63,281 nucleotides of DNA, from NCBI RefSeq assembly GCF_022809355.1, contig NZ_JAKZMM010000025.1, positions 1 to 63,281 of the forward strand. Direction: 5' to 3'. Origin of the DNA: Parabacteroides faecalis (lineage in GTDB: Bacteria; Bacteroidota; Bacteroidia; Bacteroidales; Tannerellaceae). The notes under the pieces were generated by a model. That model searched no databases, had not been told where the DNA came from, and saw nothing but the letters and a program-made list of their open reading frames with translations. The position numbers and the translations under genes are program-made. This document shows positions 37,233 to 44,886 of this stretch, one piece after another. Position 1 is the stretch's first letter, and each line of letters opens with the position of its first letter.

Positions 37233-38417
37233 TCACGCAATTTCTTTCCGGAAAAAAAGATTCAACAGGAATGAGCAGCCTATCAATATGAGTCCGGCTC
37301 CGACAACTCCATCCCAACCGTATAACGACCAGAAACTTCCGGCCAGAAATGTTCCTAACGAGCCTCCGGCAAAATAGGTGGTCATGAAGATGGTATTGAT
37401 GCGGTTGGATGCTTTGGGATTCAGCGAGAAGATCGTTGTCTGGTTGCTGAGCTGAATACATTGCATCCCGACGTCGAACAACAGAATTCCGCTGATGATG
37501 CCGGCATACGTGTCTCCCCAGTAGCTTAGGCATATCCAGGCTAGAAGAATAAGTCCGCAACCGATGTAGTTGAACCGCTTGACGCCGACTTTCTGGACAT
37601 AGCGTCCGACGAACGAGGCTGTCATGGCTCCGGCTACTCCGCATAATCCTAACAAGCCGGTGACGTGACTGCCGGCATAAAAAGGCGCCTGTTCCATCCG
37701 GAATGCCAGGCAACTCCAAAGGGCCAGGAAAGAACCGAACGCCAGTCCGGCACGCAGGGCTGATACTCGCAATACGGGATAATCTTTGACCAGTTGGAGC
37801 AGCGATTTCATCAAGTCCTTGTACTTCCCCTCGAAATTGCTCTGTATATCCGGCATGACACGTAGCAGAAACACACAGGAGAGAATCATCAGCACAGCGG
37901 CTGCAAAGAACATGAAACGCCATCCCATGATTTCTCCGACGATACCGCTTACGACGCGCGAACCTAAAATACCCGTCAATAGGCCGGATACGATGATACC
38001 TACATTCTTCCCTTTCGTTTCGGGCGTTGAAAATTGCGCGGCTATCGGGATAAATATCTGTGGCATGATGGAACAAAGCCCGGTAAAGAAAGATGCCAGC
38101 AAGATAAATTCCAGGTTGGGCGAAAGAGCGATGCTCAACAAGGATAGGATCAGGATACTGAAATTGACAAGGATGATTTTCCTGCGGGGGAAAAGATCGC
38201 CCAGCGGAATGATGAATAATAATCCCAGCGCATAACCTATCTGCGTCACCATGGCTATCAGGTTGGTTTTAAATTCCGAAACCTGTAGGTCTTGACTGAT
38301 GTTGTATAGCAACGGCTGGTTATAATAGAGATTGGCCACGGTAATACCGGCGATGATCGCCAACGCCCAAAGTAAGGAGGCGGGCAGCCCTTTGTTTTCA
38401 ATTAATGTCTGTTTCAT
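37233..38417 (-). CDS. MFS transporter
   Basis: 394 residues from the ATG at 38417 (MKQTLIENKGLPASLLWALA). About twelve helices are visible, with the MFS loop 2-3 motif GLLFIIPLGDLFPRRKIIL near residue 72. It resembles the AraJ/NepI-like drug or sugar efflux branch, but the substrate is unknown. The -7 element ends only about 4 nt before the ATG, so its mRNA may be leaderless. Bases here are somewhat richer in GC than in the surrounding genes (for example the run of CGG and GCC codons), which could indicate a different history. Confidence 0.88.
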   Translation of the reverse strand: MKQTLIENKGLPASLLWALAIIAGITVANLYYNQPLLYNISQDLQVSEFKTNLIAMVTQIGYALGLLFIIPLGDLFPRRKIILVNFSILILSLLSIALSPNLEFILLASFFTGLCSIMPQIFIPIAAQFSTPETKGKNVGIIVSGLLTGILGSRVVSGIVGEIMGWRFMFFAAAVLMILSCVFLLRVMPDIQSNFEGKYKDLMKSLLQLVKDYPVLRVSALRAGLAFGSFLALWSCLAFRMEQAPFYAGSHVTGLLGLCGVAGAMTASFVGRYVQKVGVKRFNYIGCGLILLAWICLSYWGDTYAGIISGILLFDVGMQCIQLSNQTTIFSLNPKASNRINTIFMTTYFAGGSLGTFLAGSFWSLYGWDGVVGAGLILIGCSFLLNLFFRKEIA

Positions 38418-38421
38418 GCCG

Positions 38422-38449
38422 CAAAGATACAAAGCAGACTTGAATGCAA
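38422..38449 (-). promoter_or_regulatory. MFS gene promoter, directly abutting the start codon
   Basis: Minus-strand TTTG (near 38450-38447), a 17-nt spacer and TATCTTTG (38429-38422) fit the consensus. Four bases (CGGC) separate the -7 element from ATG 38417. Confidence 0.6.
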
Positions 38450-38468
38450 ACGGTTTCGGGGGATAAAA

Positions 38469-38535
38469 ATGGGGTATAGGCTATAAAGCTATCCCCATAA
38501 CATGATGGAAATTCACTACATCATGTTATGGGGAT
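38469..38535 (-). promoter_or_regulatory. Two mutually exclusive hairpins (attenuator-like)
   Basis: ATCCCCATAACATGATG (38491-38507) pairs perfectly over 17 bp with CATCATGTTATGGGGAT (38519-38535). A second hairpin pairs ATGGGGTATAG (38469-38479) with CTATCCCCAT (38489-38498), and on the minus strand it is followed by TTTTTATCC, as a terminator would be. Both need the segment 38491-38498, so only one can form. They lie after the lipoprotein gene and before the MFS promoter. Confidence 0.6.
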
Positions 38536-38618
38536 GATTTACGAAAATATATACTTACTCATATATAAATTAAGGATATTGATAGCCATTTTATGATTGA
38601 GTTTGGGAAAAACATACA

Positions 38619-39035
38619 TTATTGTTGGATAACCGTCAGGTCGTCATAACTCATGCCGATACCGGTTATGGTGACGATTAGTTTGCGTTCTTTCCCTGTT
38701 TCGTTTTCTGCTATCTGAAAAGCAATTTCGTTAGGAGCACTTTTGACGACTTGATACCAGCTACCCGCCATCGTGTCTAACGGTACGTCTACTCCGTTGA
38801 TGTTCTTCGTTTCATTCACAATCGTTTTTGAACCATCTTTTGAAAAATATTGCAACTCGTCTAAAAACCACCCACTTCTTTTCGTCTTGATTGAAAAAGA
38901 AGCAGCCTCCGATCCTATGGTTACTTCAGTTACTTCGGGTTCTATCTGAGTAACTATCCCTACGTTGTCATCATCACAACTAGGCAGGGTGATGGCTAAT
39001 AATGAAAATAAAAATAGATTTATTAATTGTTTCAT
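38619..39035 (-). CDS. Small lipoprotein with a BACON-like domain
   Basis: 138 residues. A lipoprotein signal peptide ends at the lipobox LPSC near residue 19, followed by DDDN, the acidic stretch seen after the cysteine in surface-exposed Bacteroidetes lipoproteins. Residues about 35-138 form one beta-sandwich-like unit (VTEVTIGSEAASFSIKTKRS up to YDDLTVIQQ), which resembles a BACON domain. It has no enzyme domain and is not in a polysaccharide locus, so its ligand is unknown. It reads into the attenuator-like hairpins. Confidence 0.65.
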   Translation of the reverse strand: MKQLINLFLFSLLAITLPSCDDDNVGIVTQIEPEVTEVTIGSEAASFSIKTKRSGWFLDELQYFSKDGSKTIVNETKNINGVDVPLDTMAGSWYQVVKSAPNEIAFQIAENETGKERKLIVTITGIGMSYDDLTVIQQ

Positions 39036-39303
39036 AGCAAATTATATTATCTGAAATTTCTTAATTAGTTTATTACTCCGTGTTAATTTCTGTGGAAATG
39101 ACAGATCTTACCGCCAATTTCCTAAAAATACCATAAATCTTGTCTGTTTCGTAATCTTGTAGTTTTAAAATGAATATGTGTGTGAATTGTTTATCTTTTA
39201 TTTGCTCCTATAAAATATTGAACTTTGAACTTTTACAAAAGTACTAAATATATTAAATAAACAATCTTGCCAATGATATATTTTATACTTCTTCTCTGAA
39301 AGC

Positions 39304-39508
39304 AGTGTTGTCCGGGGTCAGGTCAGGGCTTCTTTTTGAAAAGTAGTGTTGTCCGGGGTCAGGTCGGGGCTTCTTTTTGAAAAGGAGTGTTGTCCGGGGT
39401 CGGGTCAGAGCTTCTTTTTGAAAAGGAGTGTTGTCCGGGGTCGGGTCAGAGCTTCTTTTGGAAAAGGAGTGCTGTCCGGGGTCAGGTTGGGGCTTCTTTT
39501 GGAAAAGT
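39304..39508. repeat. Five 41-bp tandem repeats
   Basis: Units begin at 39304, 39345, 39386, 39427 and 39468, exactly 41 bp apart, and the array ends at 39508. Each carries GTTGTCCGGGGTC, a GGTC(A/G)G-like repeat, GCTTCTTTT and GAAAAG. Units differ at a few positions. It lies upstream of the DUF6261-like gene and its promoter candidate. A minus-strand frame through it is open only because the unit has no stop in any frame; I do not call a gene. The 39036-39303 stretch before it shows nothing I recognise. Confidence 0.92.
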
Positions 39509-39611
39509 AGAATCGATCTCAAAAAAAGAGAAATAAATTAGGATATATAAGGAAGAAATTCTATCTTTGGGCAAATCGAATCTAAGTTTTACCTTGTAAA
39601 ATGATACTGGG

Positions 39612-40400
39612 ATGAAGAAAATTGTAGCTTTTGATTTAAAAAGTATCCATCTGCACGAAAATTTTGAATTCTTGCGTAAGGTTTGTGAAAAGGGAGATGC
39701 CTGTCTGCCAACTACGGGAGATTTGAGCGCGGCCGACCTTCCGGAGAGCACAACAACCCTTTTGACAACATCGTTAGACAAGCTGCAGGCAAAGACGAAT
39801 GCTTTTGATGCGGTCTTGAAGATTGCGGACAGTATTCCGGCTTCCACCTTGGCGGCACAGGCAGATGCCAAACGCGACAAGGCTTACCGCGATGGGCGAA
39901 AGTTCGTGATGGCTATGGCGGATCATCCGAATCCGGATTTAGCAATTACGGCCAAAACCGTTTTGTTCTTGTATGATAAATATGGCGATCCGACCAATAA
40001 GTCGCAAGACGAGGAAAGCAGCAGCTTGTATAACCTCATGCAGGATTTGGACGCGCTCGAAGAAGGTGTATTGGAAAGTATTCACTTCACCGAATGGTAT
40101 GCCTATTTGAAAGATTGCCAAAACGAGTTTCTGGCAGCCGACAAGCAGCGTACCGAAGAGAAAATGGCCAAGGAAACGGGGGCTATCAAGACCGCACAGA
40201 CAGAAGCCAACCAGGCTTACCGCGAACTGGTGGATGTGGTGAATGCGCTTGTCTTGGTGAATGGTGAGACGCCGTATGCCGAGTTTATCGACTTTGTGAA
40301 CGTCCAGATTGCCGACAAAAAGGCCATTGTGAAATCCCGTTCCACCAAAAGTGCCAATAAAAAGGTGGAGGAGAAAGCCGGTACAGATACGGAGGCCTAA
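39612..40400 (+). CDS. DUF6261-like protein of unknown function
   Basis: 262 residues, no signal peptide or membrane segment, largely helical. It opens MKKIVAFDLKSIHLHENFEF, has a Thr-rich segment (STTTLLTTSLDKLQAKT) near residue 58, and ends in a Lys/Glu-rich, disordered tail (SANKKVEEKAGTDTEA). This matches my memory of the Bacteroidetes family DUF6261, which has no known function. A -7 element TATCTTTG is at 39562-39569; the 41-bp repeats stop about 50 bp before it. A terminator follows, so it is monocistronic. Confidence 0.65.
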   Translation: MKKIVAFDLKSIHLHENFEFLRKVCEKGDACLPTTGDLSAADLPESTTTLLTTSLDKLQAKTNAFDAVLKIADSIPASTLAAQADAKRDKAYRDGRKFVMAMADHPNPDLAITAKTVLFLYDKYGDPTNKSQDEESSSLYNLMQDLDALEEGVLESIHFTEWYAYLKDCQNEFLAADKQRTEEKMAKETGAIKTAQTEANQAYRELVDVVNALVLVNGETPYAEFIDFVNVQIADKKAIVKSRSTKSANKKVEEKAGTDTEA

Positions 40401-40428
40401 GAAACATTTATTATCTGATTATAGATCA

Positions 40429-40472
40429 AAGGCATGGAAGAAGATGAGTTGTAGGGTCTTTTTCCATGCCTT
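40429..40472 (+). terminator. Terminator after the DUF6261-like gene
   Basis: AAGGCATGGAA (40429-40439) pairs perfectly with TTCCATGCCTT (40462-40472), followed by GTTTATG. Confidence 0.7.
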
Positions 40473-40513
40473 GTTTATGTGAACGGAACGGCGTAATGTC
40501 TGTTGATCGAATT

Positions 40514-40541
40514 TTGGAAAGTTTAATCCGCCGTATATTTG
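40514..40541 (+). promoter_or_regulatory. dnaE promoter
   Basis: TTG (40514-40516), a 17-nt spacer and TATATTTG (40534-40541) fit the Bacteroidetes consensus and lie 56 bp upstream of the ATG. Confidence 0.55.
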
Positions 40542-40597
40542 CCGAAGCCTAAATAAACCGTAATTTTACGCTGTCTTATCAAAACACAAATCACAGC

Positions 40598-43500
40598 ATG
40601 GAACCCTTTATACATTTGCATGTTCATACCCAATATTCGTTGCTCGACGGACAAGCCTCTATTGATGCGCTGATTAATAAAGCGTATGATGATGGCATGC
40701 GTGCTATTGCCGTTACCGATCATGGTAATATGTTTGGTATAAAAGAATTCTTCAATAAGGTAAATAAGAAGAATGGAAAGGTACAAGGCACGATCAAGGA
40801 TTTACAAAAGGAACTGAAGACGTTGGGTGTCAAAGAGGAACGGACCGATGAGGAAAACGCCCGGTTGGCAGAAATCCCCGGCTTGTTGGAAAAGGCTAAA
40901 GGTGATCTGTTTAAGCCGATTATCGGATGTGAATGTTATTGTGCCCGGAACCATCGGTTGCAGAAGACGGAAAAGGAAGACCGAAGCGGATGGCACTTGA
41001 TTGTTCTTGCCAAGAATATGACGGGATATAAGAACCTGATCAAGATTGTTTCCCAATCATGGACGGAAGGTTTCTACGGACGTCCGCGTATTGATAAGGA
41101 ATTGTTGGAACAACATCGGGAAGGGTTGATTGTCTGCTCTGCTTGTCTTGGTGGAGAGATCCCGCAGAAGATCATGCACGGAAATATCCATGCTGCCGAA
41201 GAAGCCGTGCTGTGGTTCAAGCAATTGTTTGGAGAAGATTATTATCTGGAGCTACAACGTCATGAGACACATCGGGCGGATGCCGACCAGACTGTATATA
41301 AACATCAGGTAGAAGTCAATAAGGTCTTGATTGAACTGGCTCATAAACATGGAGTCAAGATTATTGCTACCAATGATGTTCATTTCGTCAACGAAGAGGA
41401 TGCTGATGCACACGATCGCCTGATCTGCTTGAGTACGGGAAAGGATCTGAATGATCCGAATCGTATGCGTTATACGAAACAGGAGTGGATGAAGACAACT
41501 GCCGAGATGAATCAGATTTTCGGCGATATTCCGGATGCTTTGCGTAATACGCTGGAAATAGCAGATAAGGTTGAATTCTATAGTATTGACAGCGGACCGA
41601 TTATGCCAACCTTTAATATTCCGGAAGACTTTGGAACGGAAGAAGGTTATCGGCAGAAGCTGACAGAGCAAGATCTGTTTGACGAGTTCACGAGGGATGA
41701 AAACGGGAATGTTGTCTTAAGTCAGGCAGATGCGGAAGCGAAGATCAAGAAATTGGGCGGATACGACAAGTTGTATCGTATCAAACTCGAAGCCGATTAT
41801 TTAGCTAAGTTGACGTATGAAGGAGCCAAGCCTCGTTATGGTGATCCTTTGTCGGATGAAGTCAAGGAACGTTTGAACTTTGAGTTGCATATCATGAAGA
41901 CGATGGGTTTCCCGGGTTACTTCTTGATTGTACAGGATTTCATCCGGGCTGCCCGAGAAGAATTGGGTGTTTCAGTAGGACCGGGCCGTGGTTCTGCTGC
42001 CGGTTCAGCTGTAGCTTATTGTTTGGGAATTACCAAAATCGACCCGATTAAATACGATTTGCTGTTTGAGCGTTTCCTGAATCCGGACCGTATCTCTTTG
42101 CCTGATATTGATACCGACTTTGATGATGACGGACGTGGTGAAGTGCTTCGCTGGGTAACGGAGAAATATGGTGCGGAACGTGTGGCACATATTATTACGT
42201 ATGGTACGATGGCTACGAAGTCGGCTATCAAGGATGTGGCACGAGTTGAGAAAGTTCCGTTGGCCGAATCCAACCGATTGGCTAAACTGATACCCGATAA
42301 AATCCCGGATATGAAGAAATTCAAGCTCAAGGATGCCATCGAATATGTACCGGAGCTGAAAGAAGCTGCCAATGGAACGGATCCGTTGGTTCGGGATACC
42401 TTGAAATATGCTCAAATGCTGGAAGGTAACGTTCGTAATACCGGCGTTCATGCTTGTGGTGTGATCATCGGCCGATATGATATATCGGATGTTGTGCCGG
42501 TAAGTACAGCAAAAGATAAAGATACGGGCGAAGAAATGCTGGTAACGCAGTATGAAGGTTCGGTGATTGAGGAAACGGGTCTGATCAAGATGGACTTCTT
42601 GGGACTAAAGACACTTTCCATCATCAAAGATGCTATTGAGAATGTCCGGTTAACGACAGGACATGACTTGGATATCGATCATATCAGTCTGGAAGATCCG
42701 GCTACTTATAAACTGTATTGCGAAGGAAAAACAACCGGAACCTTCCAGTTTGAATCGGCCGGTATGCAGAAATACCTGAAGGAACTGCAACCTTCTAAGT
42801 TCGAAGACTTGATTGCCATGAATGCCTTGTATCGTCCGGGACCAATGGATTATATTCCTTCTTTTATTGCCCGTAAGCAAGGAAAGGAAGAAATCAAGTA
42901 CGATATACCGGTCATGGAGCGTTATTTGAAGGATACGTATGGTATTACCGTATATCAGGAGCAGGTCATGTTGCTCTCCCGTCTGCTTGCAAACTTTACC
43001 CGTGGTGAAAGTGATGCCCTCCGAAAGGCGATGGGAAAGAAACTGATCGAGAAGATGAATACCTTGAAGACCAAATTCTTGTCGGGTGGAAAAGCCAATG
43101 GGTATGAAGAGGCGACGTTGAACAAGATTTGGGCAGACTGGGAAAAGTTTGCTTCGTATGCTTTCAATAAGAGTCACGCTACTTGTTATTCGTGGGTGGC
43201 TTATCAGACAGCTTATCTGAAAGCCAACTATCCGTCGGAATACATGGCTGCCGTGTTGAGCCGAAGCTTGTCGAACATTGCCGATATTACCAAGTTCATG
43301 GACGAATGTAAGGCAATGGGAATACAAGTGTTAGGTCCGGATGTCAATGAGTCTATTCTGAAGTTTAGCGTAGATAAGCAAAAGAATATCCGTTTTGGAA
43401 TGGGCGCAATCAAGGGCGTTGGCGAATCGGCTGTTCAGAATATTATTGAGGAACGAAAGAAAAATGGTCCGTATAAAGATCTGTTTGATTTCGTAGAACG

Positions 43501-44398
43501 AGTTAATCTCTCAGCTTGTAACAAGAAGAATATCGAATCGTTGGCTTTGGCGGGTGCATTCGATAACTTCCATGTACAACGGGAATCTTTCTTTGTGGAT
43601 AATGGAAAAGGAGAGACATTCCTGGATGTGCTGGTTCGTTATGGAAATAAATACCAGACAGACAAGGCAACGGCGGCGAACTCTTTGTTTGGAGATGAAA
43701 ACTTTGTCGCTATCGCTAAACCGGAAATTCCTCATGCCGAGCGATGGAGCGATCTGGAACGTCTGAACAAAGAGAAGGATTTGGTAGGTATTTATTTATC
43801 GGCGCATCCGTTGGACGAATACCGTATCATTTTGCAGTATGTATGCAATACGGGTATGGTTGAGCTGAACGATAAGGAAACGCTGGTAGGAAGGGAAGTG
43901 CTGGCTGGCGGTATCGTTACGGGTTTCCGTGAGGGAACAACCAAGACCGGTAATCCTTTTGGTATTCTGAAGGTGGAAGATTTTACCGGAAGCGGGGAAA
44001 TTGCTTTGTTTGGTCAAGACTATATCGAATACAGTAAATATGGAAAGCCGGGCATGTATTTGTTGATTAGCGGAAAGATGGAAGCCCGCAAGTACAACGA
44101 CAAGATCTTTGATTTCCGGATTTCGTCTATTAAATTATTGCCGAACGAGAAAGATAAACTGATTGAGAATATTCGGATTACGGTACCTATCCATGATTTG
44201 GATGAGCCGATGATTAATGAATTGTCAACTTTGATCAAGAACAATCCGGGAAATAGTTTGTTATATTTCCGGGTAGTGGATGGAAGCAATAATATTGCAT
44301 TAAATCTGTTCTCTCAAAATGTACGGTTGAAGATCACGAAAGAGTTGATTGATTACCTGAGTGAGAGTGAAACCATCGACTTTAAAATAAATGGATAA
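40598..44398 (+). CDS. dnaE: DNA polymerase III subunit alpha
   Basis: 1266 residues, the replicative polymerase catalytic subunit. An N-terminal PHP domain (FIHLHVHTQYSLLDG near residue 4, TDHGNMFG near 41) has metal-type histidines. The palm carries VGPGRGSAAGSAVAYCLG near 464 and the catalytic aspartates in PDIDTDF near 503. Fingers, a helix-hairpin-helix region (GAIKGVGESAVQNIIEER near 930) and an OB-fold domain (VLAGGIVTGFREGTTKTGNP near 1102) follow. No exonuclease domain is present, so proofreading must come from a separate epsilon subunit. Confidence 0.97.
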   Translation: MEPFIHLHVHTQYSLLDGQASIDALINKAYDDGMRAIAVTDHGNMFGIKEFFNKVNKKNGKVQGTIKDLQKELKTLGVKEERTDEENARLAEIPGLLEKAKGDLFKPIIGCECYCARNHRLQKTEKEDRSGWHLIVLAKNMTGYKNLIKIVSQSWTEGFYGRPRIDKELLEQHREGLIVCSACLGGEIPQKIMHGNIHAAEEAVLWFKQLFGEDYYLELQRHETHRADADQTVYKHQVEVNKVLIELAHKHGVKIIATNDVHFVNEEDADAHDRLICLSTGKDLNDPNRMRYTKQEWMKTTAEMNQIFGDIPDALRNTLEIADKVEFYSIDSGPIMPTFNIPEDFGTEEGYRQKLTEQDLFDEFTRDENGNVVLSQADAEAKIKKLGGYDKLYRIKLEADYLAKLTYEGAKPRYGDPLSDEVKERLNFELHIMKTMGFPGYFLIVQDFIRAAREELGVSVGPGRGSAAGSAVAYCLGITKIDPIKYDLLFERFLNPDRISLPDIDTDFDDDGRGEVLRWVTEKYGAERVAHIITYGTMATKSAIKDVARVEKVPLAESNRLAKLIPDKIPDMKKFKLKDAIEYVPELKEAANGTDPLVRDTLKYAQMLEGNVRNTGVHACGVIIGRYDISDVVPVSTAKDKDTGEEMLVTQYEGSVIEETGLIKMDFLGLKTLSIIKDAIENVRLTTGHDLDIDHISLEDPATYKLYCEGKTTGTFQFESAGMQKYLKELQPSKFEDLIAMNALYRPGPMDYIPSFIARKQGKEEIKYDIPVMERYLKDTYGITVYQEQVMLLSRLLANFTRGESDALRKAMGKKLIEKMNTLKTKFLSGGKANGYEEATLNKIWADWEKFASYAFNKSHATCYSWVAYQTAYLKANYPSEYMAAVLSRSLSNIADITKFMDECKAMGIQVLGPDVNESILKFSVDKQKNIRFGMGAIKGVGESAVQNIIEERKKNGPYKDLFDFVERVNLSACNKKNIESLALAGAFDNFHVQRESFFVDNGKGETFLDVLVRYGNKYQTDKATAANSLFGDENFVAIAKPEIPHAERWSDLERLNKEKDLVGIYLSAHPLDEYRIILQYVCNTGMVELNDKETLVGREVLAGGIVTGFREGTTKTGNPFGILKVEDFTGSGEIALFGQDYIEYSKYGKPGMYLLISGKMEARKYNDKIFDFRISSIKLLPNEKDKLIENIRITVPIHDLDEPMINELSTLIKNNPGNSLLYFRVVDGSNNIALNLFSQNVRLKITKELIDYLSESETIDFKING

Positions 44399-44476
44399 AG
44401 TTAGTGCAGGCAAATAAAAATTCGTATTTTTGCCTTCGCTTTGACAAAGGAATTTGAATTTAAATCATTTTATAAT

Positions 44477-44791
44477 ATGGCTTTACAAATTACAGACAGC
44501 AATTTCGAAGAGTACCTGAACGCAGGTAAACCTATGGTTCTTGATTTCTGGGCAGAATGGTGTGGTCCTTGCCGCATGGTTGCGCCGATTATCGACGAGT
44601 TGGCTCAGGAATATGAAGGACGAGTTACTATTGGTAAGATGGACGTTGATAACAACGACGATGTAGTTGGTCAATTCGGTATCCGTAACATCCCTACAGT
44701 TTTGTTCTTCAAGAACGGAGAAGTGGTGGATAAGATTGTAGGTGCTACCAGCAAAGACAAATTCGTTCAGAAGATAGAAGCTTTATTATAA
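44477..44791 (+). CDS. trxA: Thioredoxin
   Basis: 104 residues from the ATG at 44477 (MALQITDSNFEEYL); a TTG further upstream in frame is unlikely. The active site is WAEWCGPCRM near residue 28, with the cis-proline in RNIPTVLFFKNGE near 73. It is a cytoplasmic disulfide reductant. A -7 element TATTTTTG lies at 44425-44432, 44 bp upstream, so it can be transcribed independently of dnaE. Confidence 0.96.
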   Translation: MALQITDSNFEEYLNAGKPMVLDFWAEWCGPCRMVAPIIDELAQEYEGRVTIGKMDVDNNDDVVGQFGIRNIPTVLFFKNGEVVDKIVGATSKDKFVQKIEALL

Positions 44792-44812
44792 GTTTCATAA
44801 GGTACAAAGTAT

Positions 44813-44874
44813 AAAAAGCGGGACTGATACAAGATTCGGATGAAAATTCCGGTTGTCGTATCAGTCCCGCTTTT
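44813..44874. terminator. Bidirectional terminator between trxA and the convergent secreted-protein gene
   Basis: GCGGGACTGATAC (44819-44831) pairs perfectly with GTATCAGTCCCGC (44858-44870); A-tract before and T-tract after make it usable in both directions. Confidence 0.9.
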
Positions 44875-44886
44875 CTGTTTTATCTT

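Noticed and set aside
37222-38076. A 284-codon frame inside the MFS gene
   Set aside because: It is the shadow of the membrane protein in another frame: rich in Arg, His, Cys and Ser, without hydrophobic segments.
39304-39508. CRISPR array
   Set aside because: The units are uninterrupted 41-bp tandem copies with no unique spacers, and no cas genes are present.
39283-39522. A 79-codon leftward frame made of DPGQH-like repeats
   Set aside because: It exists only because the 41-bp unit has no stop in any frame; the reading frame rotates through the repeats.
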